A stretch of DNA of 64,000 nt from positions 6,730,046 through 6,794,045 of the forward strand of contig CM033393.1 of assembly GCA_019426215.1 (NCBI GenBank), in the 5' to 3' direction. Both the position numbers and the translations under genes were made by a program. Each line of letters begins with the position of its first letter. Position 1 is the first letter of the stretch. The notes below the pieces were generated by a model. It made no database searches. It was given only the letters and a program-made list of their open reading frames with translations, and was not told the origin of the DNA. This document shows, piece by piece, positions 55,900 to 64,000 of the stretch. This DNA is from Buddleja alternifolia. Its lineage: Eukaryota; Streptophyta; Magnoliopsida; Lamiales; Scrophulariaceae.

Positions 55900-57168
55900 A
55901 TGAGCCCGCGACTTTCTAAGGGAAACAAAGGCAAGGCTAAGGCGACTACTTCTACTCCAGCGGATGACCCGCTGTATGATTGTCATAAATTTGTTAGCCT
56001 CGCCGCCTCTGTTTGTTTTTCCGAAAAATTGACAAAGAAGAATGTGGTGGATGAGCGAGCGTTGGATTGTTCGATTGAACCATTCAGGACGAATATTAGG
56101 AATCGAGGTTGGTTTGAGTTTGCTACGCAGCCCGGGGAGGCTATTATTCCTTTAGTCAAAGAATTTTATGCCAATGCCACCGGCAAGCCCGAAAACGTAC
56201 ACCGTTTAGTCTCTGTTCAGGTCAGGGGGCGGAATGTTACCATTTCTTCCACAAAAATCAATGAAGTACTTCACATCCCCATCCCTCGCCAGGATCAGTT
56301 TGAGACGTTTTTAAAGGACATTGATTATGCTGCAATCCATTCTGCCCTTTGTTATCCAGAGTCTATTTGGACAGGTTTCAAGGACTCCCGTCCTATCTCA
56401 ATCAAGGCATGTAACCTCAACACCACGGCCCGCACATGGTATTACTTTGTTTGCGCTCGCCTCATCCCGACATTATCTTTGAGCACAGCTACTCGCGAGC
56501 GAGTCGAGGTTGTCTATGCTATTCATCATGGTCTCAACATCAACGTGGGCAAACTGATTAAGCAACAATTGATTCAGTCCATCATTGAGTGTTCTGGTGC
56601 CAAGAAGAATCTTTGTTTCCCCTCCCTGATCACCGCACTGTGCAAGAACGCCGGCGTCCAGTACTCGCCGATGGAGCATGTTGAGGTGCCGCGCCGGATT
56701 ATTTCATACACACAGATTTGCCAAGCCGAGACTATAGCTGCTCGTTCTGGTCACCGTGCCTGCCGACCCACTGCCACATCATCCACCGCCGCCCCCGCTC
56801 TGCCTGCTCCGCCACGTCGCAAAGCCCCACAGCGTGTTTCCTCTTCTTCCGGTGTAGCGTCTGATGTCCCGCAGTGGGCAGTTGAGTTGGATCACAAGAT
56901 GACACATATTGATCAGAATATTCTTGCTGCGCGATGGGACGCACACCGCCGATGGCAGTTTATGGAGAGTGCTATTCGGGCTAATGCATTTGGCCCTTGG
57001 CCCGGCGTTTGGCCCGAGTTTCCCCAGTTTGATCCGCTTGCTCCACTACACCCTCACCCCCAGCCTCCAGAGCCCGCTGCCGTCCCTGAAAATGACGAGG
57101 AGGGTGAGGACGACGAGGACGATGAGGATGATGAGACTGATGAGGACGAGACGGCGTCGGATGAGTAG
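55900..57168 (+). CDS. Athila 2 third ORF, plant-transposon-protein domain, 422 residues
   Basis: Intact from the ATG at 55900 (MSPRLSKGNKGKAKA). An upstream in-frame extension to 55813 starts only with TTG. The N-terminus is basic with a possible nuclear signal. Residues of about 40-270 resemble the domain often annotated as a putative plant transposon protein and found in the envelope position of Athila-like elements: GWFEFATQPGEAIIPLVKEF, VQVRGRNVTISSTKINEVLH and CARLIPTLSLSTATRERVEV. A Pro/Ser/Ala-rich linker and a short helix follow, then a strongly acidic tail (EEGEDDEDDEDDETDEDE). I see no signal peptide or transmembrane helix. Function unknown. Athila 1 lacks an equivalent. Confidence 0.85.
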   Translation: MSPRLSKGNKGKAKATTSTPADDPLYDCHKFVSLAASVCFSEKLTKKNVVDERALDCSIEPFRTNIRNRGWFEFATQPGEAIIPLVKEFYANATGKPENVHRLVSVQVRGRNVTISSTKINEVLHIPIPRQDQFETFLKDIDYAAIHSALCYPESIWTGFKDSRPISIKACNLNTTARTWYYFVCARLIPTLSLSTATRERVEVVYAIHHGLNINVGKLIKQQLIQSIIECSGAKKNLCFPSLITALCKNAGVQYSPMEHVEVPRRIISYTQICQAETIAARSGHRACRPTATSSTAAPALPAPPRRKAPQRVSSSSGVASDVPQWAVELDHKMTHIDQNILAARWDAHRRWQFMESAIRANAFGPWPGVWPEFPQFDPLAPLHPHPQPPEPAAVPENDEEGEDDEDDEDDETDEDETASDE

Positions 57169-58827
57169 TCGGATGTTGACGTCGTTTGAGAGCTTTCCCT
57201 TTTTAATTATCTGCTTTACTATGTTATGATTGGCTGTAACTCTTTTGTACTCGATGCTTGTACTGTTTCCTTTGGTTTTGTTTGCGTTTTCGTGTTTTTG
57301 CTTCTCTTTCATGCTCTTTTATTCACCTTCATGCGTTGATGTGGGTCACTTGAGTTTTCCTTCCGGCAGGTTTTAATAATGATTTGACTCCGGGATCTGA
57401 GACGCCACCTTTCTCCCTCCGTTCTCTAAATTTCAGGGATGTATCGCTTTTCCCTCTCCTATACTTAAGTTTTGCAACATTGAGGACACTGTTTAATTTC
57501 AGTTTGGGGGTGGGCGTACATTTTTGCATGTTGCTCGTGTTTCTTTTGTTGAGCATTTGTTGATTATAACCTTGATGAATTAGAATTCATCAATGAGTGT
57601 CCCTTGCATAAGAACAGAATGCATTCGAATATCTCTACTCTGTCGAAGTCAAAGTTCCTTGTCTGTGGTCAACATGTCATATATTGTGACTTGAAAGTCC
57701 TTTTTAGTCATGTTTATGCGAATTCTTGCAGACTTAAAACGTTGAACTTTCAATTTTGTTGATTTTGAAGTGTGTATTAATGTTGTAAAGTCATAAAATG
57801 ATTTAGGCCATCTTTCATTGTTGTTAGCCTTACATTTTGGCCTTCTCTATATTGCATAATCTCTAGACCTTGATTTGAGCCGTATTGATAAGAATGGAGT
57901 GTGCTAAGCATACTAGAAACCACCATTCGTCTTTATTTCATATGCCAAGACAACCACCTTCTAGCCTAAAAGAAAAACAATGTCTTGCACCCAATCAAGA
58001 GAGTTTACAACTTCATATCATTTGACTTGAATATGGGTAGTTACCTTGTTTTGATTTGAATGTACATGAGTTAGATAGTGATGTTTTGGCTATGTTGGGA
58101 TATTTGAGGTTTGAAGTATTATGTAAAAAAGGGGATGAAATGAAAACTTGAGTAATGGGCTAAATATTCGAGAGAGAGATAATTAAAAAAAAATAAAAAA
58201 AATTAACAAGTGTGCTCTCGACTAGGTTTTGATCTTGGCACTCAATTGGATCATTTGGCTTGGAAATCTATGTACAACCCGATATGAAAAGAAACAAGTT
58301 TGGGGGTTGTAAGTTGATAGGAAAAAGAGAGTGAAAAAGGGATAAGTGATAAGGTGTGAAAGTTTTTGTAGTCTATTTGCGAATTTAGATCAATGATTTT
58401 GAATTATAGGCTCTCTTCACTTAGTCACTTTATCCATATTTTCCAATCCTAGCCATCACCTAGCTTTACATTACAAGCCGTAAAGACCTTTTGATTGTGA
58501 CTTTTGCACTTTATACACACCGATGGGTTAATGAATGTTGAATTGTTCCAATGTCTTTACTTTCCAATTGATTTGAATAATCTTTTCTAAAGTGTGCTCT
58601 TGACATGAATATGGATGTGGGAGTTCATGATTTAGGGATGGAAACTAAGATTTTGTGTGGTTTTTGAATTGTTGAATGTTCAAAGCTTTGGGTGACTATT
58701 CCAAAACTTCTTAGAAGGTATAATGCTTGTTGTGGTGTGTATGATTTGGCAAATTAACTTTTCAATCTTCATGTGTGCGCTTGATTCTATTTGATCGAGG
58801 ACGATCAAAGCTAAGTTTGGGGGTAGT
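57169..58827 (+). other. Athila 2 3' non-coding region
   Basis: About 1.7 kb without a convincing frame. It contains an internal PPT-like module at 57474-57516 (CATTGAGGACACTG followed by AGTTTGGGGGTGGG) and the terminal polypurine module at about 58795-58827 (TCGAGGACGATC...TAAGTTTGGGGGTAGT). Confidence 0.7.
57474..57516 (+). promoter_or_regulatory. Internal PPT-like module, Athila 2
   Basis: It resembles the terminal polypurine module 1.3 kb downstream and the equivalent pair in Athila 1 (GAGGAC followed by AAGT or CAGT, then KTGGGGG). Confidence 0.6.
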
Positions 58828-60121
58828 TGATATATGTTATTTTTACACAAGTTTTACCCCTTTTATCAACTTGATTTTGATTGTTTCTTTAATAATTTGA
58901 TCACATATGATGCTTTGAACCCGGTTTGCTTTGACTTTTCAGATTGGGTTAACAGCCGGAGGAAAGAGCAAGAACCGAAGGCAAAATGAAACAATTTTTG
59001 GAATTTTTCAAGGCAACGCCGCGGCGTTCAACAAGCGAACGCCGCGGCGTTCACAAGCAGTAGCCAACGCCGCGGCGTTCAACAAGCGAACGCCGCGGCG
59101 TTCACAAGCAGTAGCCAACGCCGCGGCGTTCAACAAGCGAACGCCGCGGCGTTCGAGGCGGCAGTGTTGGCCTATAAATACCTCTTTTAGCCATTTTTTA
59201 CCCTAACTCACCTTGGATATCAGCAACCACACGAAAATAGAGAGAGAGAGAGCTTAGAAGAGAAGATTAAAGGTCAAAACATGGAGAATTCAACAAGGAA
59301 TCCACATCTCTACAAGAATTAGGGAGTTTTTACATATTTGTTTCTTGAATTTGTTCAAATCTCCTATGACTTGTATGATTTATATTTGCACTTTTGACAT
59401 GAATATGAGCTAAAATTGTTTGATTGAGGCCATGGATAGGCCATTTATGTTATTTTGATTTTTGATTTGTTGGTGTTTATTGGATTAATTTTGGTTTTAG
59501 CTATGTATTCAATATTTGATCTCAATGCTACATTTGCTTGATCACCAAGTGTTTGATAAAATGCCTAGGTTAGAGATCGAGAGATAATAACCTAGGGAAG
59601 ATATAAACATTGAATACCCTATAGTTAAACCGACTAGAGATAGACTCGGTTTCTTTAGGTGGCTTTCCATTCACGTGGGGAATTCCTAGACCTTAAATGC
59701 ATCCTCGTTAATCGGGTTTTCATATAGAGATATATAGGAAATCGTTACCAAGGGTAGGGTTGCTATGCCAAGAGATTGGGTAGTACGTACGTTAGGGAAT
59801 TTCGCCTTAGCTAAATCAATCTAATAATCCAATAGAACCTAAATCACAATCTAAATGCATAATCGGTTGAACCATGTGCCTTGATCGCTTCTCTCTATTG
59901 TTTCCTCCCTTTATTTGGTGTGACGTTGCCTTAGTTTATTCTCTAGTATTTATTAATTAGTTAATCAACCTTTCTATCGACCGATTTAACTTAGAATTGA
60001 GTAATATAGTAGTCTTGGTACTTAGATTATAGTTGTCCCTGCGGATACGATAACCCCGGACTTAGAAATCCACTTTACTACTTACGCGACCTAGTTCTCT
60101 TGCTAGGATTTTGTCGTGTCA
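58828..60121 (+). repeat. Athila 2 3' LTR
   Basis: 1,294 bp. It is 49 bp longer than the 5' LTR: one extra 51-bp unit of the palindrome array, minus one GA unit in a microsatellite near 59240. Confidence 0.95.
59015..59153. promoter_or_regulatory. AACGCCGCGGCGTT array, Athila 2 3' LTR
   Basis: Six perfect palindromes start at 59015, 59038, 59066, 59089, 59117 and 59140, at distances 23, 28, 23, 28 and 23 bp. The TATA box (59173-59180) again follows the last copy by 19 bp. Confidence 0.85.
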
Positions 60122-60126
60122 ACATG

Positions 60127-60255
60127 TACAAAAGGGAAGAGCGACGCTGGTACATTAAGCCATCACTCCGATAACGGCGCCCAACAAAAAATGACCGGTG
60201 GTGGGCGTGTTGGGATCACCCCGGGGATGCTAGCGCAGTGAAAACCAAAAATAAT
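60127..60255 (+). pseudogene. LINE ORF1 fragment, continuation
   Basis: Sequence beyond the Athila 2 insertion that plausibly continues ORF1 after the zinc knuckle, in broken frames (HMYKRE, then KMTGGGRVGITPGMLAQ). It is too short and damaged to be certain. Confidence 0.5.
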
Positions 60256-60572
60256 TAAAAATACATAGCATTCGCTAAACAGGGCTAGGCAGACATGGTT
60301 CCATTAGATTCAAAAACATTCATGAGTGTTTTCTCATGTTTACCTCTTGAAGAACACTCAGCAACAAATGTTTACGACTTCTTCGACAACTTCTAATCCC
60401 TCGGACAGAGCTGCTCTAGCACCCCAAGCGTTGCACCTCTAAGTTTATTCACACCTTTATTCATACCCTCGATTTCTTTTACTATTGCTAGCTAAAAAAG
60501 ATTCGAAGCTTTTGGCTTATTGAGAAAAAGGGATGGAATAGTTTATTTTAATTCTTCCTACTCAACATATGA
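60256..60572. other. Spacer before the second Sirevirus
   Basis: Unassigned sequence of about 320 bp with no convincing frame, possibly a remnant of another repeat. Confidence 0.4.
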
Positions 60573-62076
60573 TGTTAGGAAATTTCATGTTAGATGTTTT
60601 GATGATGACAAGATAGGATTCAATGTTAGAACCCAAAAATGTAAGTTTTCCGTTTTTCCTAGATTGATGTATAAGCGTTTAAAAGTTTGTAAATTTATTA
60701 TTTCTATTTTGTTTAGGCTTGTAATTTTTATCTTCATAGATTTTAGACTAAGTCTTTGTAACTGAATCGCTAGTAGAATTCTAGGTGAGTCTATTAGAGA
60801 AGAAGTTGAAGACCAGCGTCTGAAGTCAACCAGAGATAAAGATTTTTTTCTTAGCGCCTGTCAAACGCTAAAAGACCATTTCAGGATATAAAGTGCTCAA
60901 CTTGTCTCAAGCGATGGATGTAAGATTCACCTGAAATAAATCCTCAAGTCATGAAGGACTTAAATGCAATCATTCAACAGACATTTATTTCCAACGGGAA
61001 ATAAATTTAAATTGCATTAAATGCTTGATAAGAGCATTAAATGTGATAAGCTAATGTGACTTGTGGACAAGCCACCTTTTGACCAGACTGTCAGAAATTT
61101 CAGAGTTTTAGCTGCTCCCGTCCAATCGGATTCAGCGAATTTTCAGGAATGTCAGACTTTAGGTATGATCACGCGCCACGTGAAAGGCACACTTCTACAT
61201 GTGTCCAACGTACAGATCCCAAAAAATTGCCTACAAATACCTTACTCCAGAAAACCCTAAATATAACAACGAGAATATACGAGAAATTATTGCTAAAAAT
61301 CTTACGTACATTCTTTCTGGAAAAAGCTTAGAAACCCGATAGCCAAAACTTTTCAAGCTTTCTATCTACATTCCAGACAGTCACAAATATCTCAATATCT
61401 TCCAAAGAAGAAATTCAAACTCCAACTGAGATATTCCAAGTTGTTTGATCTTCTCTAAAACAAACAAACCCTAGTGACAAACCTCAACCTTTTATCTGAG
61501 TGAGAAAAGTTGTTGAAACCTTTCAGACAGTATTTTTGAGTGAGAGAAGCTTGAAGAAGACGATCTTCATTGGTGCTGAAGTCAGTGTGATCAAGGAGCC
61601 CAAGATCTTTTTCATCCATTACTATTTTGTAGAAGTTTCTGTCGGATTCTTTGATAATCATCATAGTAAATTGCTCCAAGTGAAAAAGGAGAAGAAGGAC
61701 GTAGCTGGGATTACATCACCCAGTGAACCTTACAAATTATTGTGTCATTTATATTTTATTATCTTATATTCATCACAGTATATTATTCTGAAAAAGACAA
61801 ATAAAATTGCAAAGCGATTAACTTAACTAAAAGAACACTAAACATTATTTCCGCTGTGCTAACCCTGATTAAGCGATCTAAGCATTGCCCTACTTTGCTA
61901 AACTGCTAAAATCACTGAGTCTAAGTTAACTACTCTGAAGCGTCTGACACAAGCGCTCAGCTTTCCAAGCGTTCAAATTTCTAAAGTGGTACGAAAATTT
62001 GTGAAGTCGAAAAAGACTTCAGGGTCTATTCAACCCCTCCCTTCTAGACCCTTTCGTATGTCACTTGGGACCATCA
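60573..62076 (+). repeat. Sire 2 5' LTR
   Basis: About 1,504 bp, TGTTAGGAAATTTC...GGGACCATCA, alignable by eye to the Sire 1 LTR but shorter and without its 94-bp duplication. It is followed by AGTGGTATGAGAGCGG, one base different from the Sire 1 primer-binding site. Confidence 0.85.
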
Positions 62077-62191
62077 AGTGGTATGAGAGCGGTTGAATTA
62101 GAAACCTAAGCGTTTCCGAGCATAACTGCTTGTTCAGATCCATTTTTTTACTTAGTCGCTTTAATTTTTCTCTTCAAAAAAAAATCTCATT

Positions 62192-63990
62192 ATGGCTTGC
62201 AACAAAATGCCTAAGTTGGTAGAGTCAAATTATGACTCTTGGAAACTTAGAGCATTCGCTTACTTGTGCTCATGCGATAGTGAAATGTGTGATGTAATTA
62301 CAGGTGGTCCCATTCAGATTATGAAAGTTGTAACTCGAGCCCCTGGAGCAACGGAGGCCACTCCAGATGGTTATGTCGAGAAACCTAAGTTAGAATGGAC
62401 GCCTGGGGATCGAAAAAGAGCAAATCTAGATAATGTTGGACGAAGTGCACTTTACTCAGCATTAGGAGACAACGATGCATTGTTCAACAAGATCAAGCAA
62501 TGTAAGACTTCCAAAGAAATATGGGATAAGCTGGCTATAGTGTGTGAAGGATCAGCACAAATGAAGGAGAATAAGCTTTCCATAGCCATGCAAAGATTTG
62601 AGCATTTCAAGATGCAGCCCAATGAGACGCTAGAACAATTGGACACAAGGTTTACTTTGCTCGTTACAGAGTTAACGTCATTAGACAAGGAATTGACCAA
62701 CAAGGAAATGGTCAACAAAATTTTCAGAAGTCTTCCAAGCAAATATCTAATTAGGACTGTTGCTATGAGAGAATCACAGACATTGGAGACTCTTACTCCA
62801 GAGCATGTCTTTTCAGAGTTAAAGGCATTTGAGTTCGAATTGGGTGAAGTCAGCGACACATCGACTTCAGCGACTGAATCAGGAGCTTTAATCGCTACAA
62901 GCAAAAGCAAGGGTAAAGCGTTAGTGAGGTTAAAACAATGGAATCAAATGAAGAAAAGGAAATGGCTTTATTGGTCAAGAAATTCAAAAAAATTCTAAGA
63001 TATGAAAAGAGAAATCCTATCGGACAAACGTCATTTCAGACTCCTCTCCCTGCTCCAGCGCCTCACTATCAAGCACCAGTGTACTCTGCACCTCAACCAG
63101 TAGAGCCAGTTCCATACCAAGCGCCTCCGTCCCCTACTCAAAATCTCTCAGCGCCAGTAGTCTCAAAGCGATTATCCACTGAACAGAAAATGAAAACTAA
63201 TTTGTGTTATAATTGCAGAAAACCAGGGCACTACCAGGTGAATTGCCCTTATCCAAATGTGTCAAAGCCCTCAAGGCAAGACTATGCGGATAGAAACCAA
63301 TTCAGGAGCAACCTTCGTCTACAGGGATTGCTAGCGGAATCTGAACCATTCTTCGCACCTGAAGAGGATTTGGAATCATCAGATGAAAGCAGTGATGATG
63401 AGCCTACATGCGACTCAGCGTTGATTTGTCTTATGGCAAGAGATGATGAAGCGTCTAACGATTCGCTACCAGAGGTAACCAATGAATTATCAATTCCTCT
63501 TTCTTATGATGAATTACTTGACAAAGTCAAAAAATACTACAATGAATGTCAAGAAGCTACCAAAATATATCAAAATGATCTCGATATTATCTCATCACTC
63601 ACAAGAGATAAAGTGACGCTCAGAGGAGAGTTGCGAGTTCAGCAACAGTGCATTGAGAAGAACCAATCACTTGAGAGTGAAATTATTCAATTAAAAATGA
63701 TCTTGATATAATAGTCAAAAGAGAAGCTGATCTGATCGCTAGACTTGCCAAATCAAAGCAGCTCGTCTCATCATTATCTAAAGCTTCTAGAAATTTGGAT
63801 AATGTGACTGAGGTAACTAGATTATTTGGTAAAAAGACCGGTTTGGGATGCAATAAATTCGGTAAACAACCAAATAAATCTAATGTTAGGACAAACAACA
63901 AAGGAAAGGGTGTTCGTGTTGTTGAAGAAAGTTCACAAAGTCAAACGCTGAATGAACCAAGCGACAAAGGTACGAGGCCAAAGTATCTAA
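62192..63990 (+). pseudogene. gag: Sire 2 Gag, frameshifted and cut by the window end
   Basis: It starts at ATG 62192 with YDSWKLRAFAYLCSCD and is parallel to Sire 1 Gag. A frame change at about 62930-62950 moves the rest to the 62938-63711 frame, which carries the zinc knuckle CYNCRKPGHYQVNC. A second change near 63690-63710 shifts the C-terminal coiled-coil part again. Two lesions in the first gene mark it as decayed and older than Sire 1. Confidence 0.9.
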
Positions 63991-64000
63991 TGTCATCCGA

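Larger units (their letters stand above)
47990..60121 (+). mobile_element. Athila-like Ty3/gypsy retrotransposon (Athila 2), 12.1 kb, nearly intact
   Basis: LTRs of 1,245 and 1,294 bp with TG...CA ends and a perfect TSD, ACATG (47985-47989 and 60122-60126). The primer-binding site and polypurine tract (AGTTTGGGGGTAGT) are of the Athila kind. Gag, Pol and a third ORF are all open. By hand the LTRs differ at about five single bases plus two repeat-length changes, so the insertion is recent. This is the best candidate in the window for an element still able to move. Confidence 0.95.
60573..64000 (+). mobile_element. Second Sirevirus-type copia element (Sire 2), partial
   Basis: A 5' LTR, primer-binding site and most of gag, clearly related to Sire 1 but diverged. 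The element runs off the window end, so its 3' LTR and TSD cannot be checked. The five bases before the LTR are TATGA. Confidence 0.9.

Noticed and set aside
58931..59206. Open frame with repeated NAAAFNKRTPRRSQ-type peptide in the Athila 2 3' LTR
   Set aside because: It is a reading of the palindrome array; period and content are set by the DNA repeat, and the 5' LTR does not keep the frame.

Overview
This window is plant nuclear DNA, most likely from a eudicot. It has one spliced host gene with GT-AG introns and a predicted plastid transit peptide. The rest is mostly nested plant transposable elements: copia, Athila-type gypsy, Sirevirus-type copia, MULE, hAT, a tRNA-derived SINE, an L1-type LINE fragment and several foldback MITEs. 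No rRNA, free-standing tRNA, CRISPR array or prokaryotic gene was seen.

Layout. Bases 1-5,390: a GC-rich palindromic patch (189-435), a 2x tandem repeat, a SINE with perfect long target-site duplications, a 684-bp non-autonomous hAT element with an 8-bp TSD, and a decayed hAT transposase on the minus strand. Bases 5,399-8,748: the only host gene, minus strand, three exons, 319 residues, a predicted plastid membrane/coiled-coil protein of unknown function. Bases 9,019-15,430: a foldback element split by a 6-kb copia retrotransposon (5-bp TSD GTTCT) starting about 300 bp upstream of that gene. Bases 15,984-46,787: a Mutator-like element (minus-strand transposase plus a GRF zinc-finger gene). 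Its transposase ORF is split by an Athila retrotransposon (21,582-45,802, TSD CTCTC), whose gag-pol ORF is in turn split by a 14.3-kb Sirevirus-like copia element (25,100-39,373, TSD GTCAG). Bases 47,078-60,255: a LINE ORF1 fragment split by a second, nearly intact Athila-like element (47,990-60,121, TSD ACATG) with gag, pol and an extra downstream ORF. From 60,573 to the window end: the 5' part of a second, diverged Sirevirus.

How the parts relate. Each insertion has matching TSDs and internally consistent junctions, so the order is clear: MULE, then Athila 1, then Sirevirus 1. By hand comparison, LTR divergence falls in the same order. Both Athila elements carry arrays of perfect palindromes with fixed spacing just upstream of the LTR TATA box. 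In Athila 2 a second array with the same geometry but different spacers sits upstream of the third ORF. Both also carry a conserved pair of short RNA hairpins 10-11 nt after the pol stop, and a second polypurine-tract-like module far upstream of the real one. These shared non-coding structures are the strongest candidates for something undescribed. The open frames that look broken in Athila 2 and Sirevirus 1 are each offset by exactly -1 at an A homopolymer. That could be ribosomal slippage, mutation, or a systematic assembly error.
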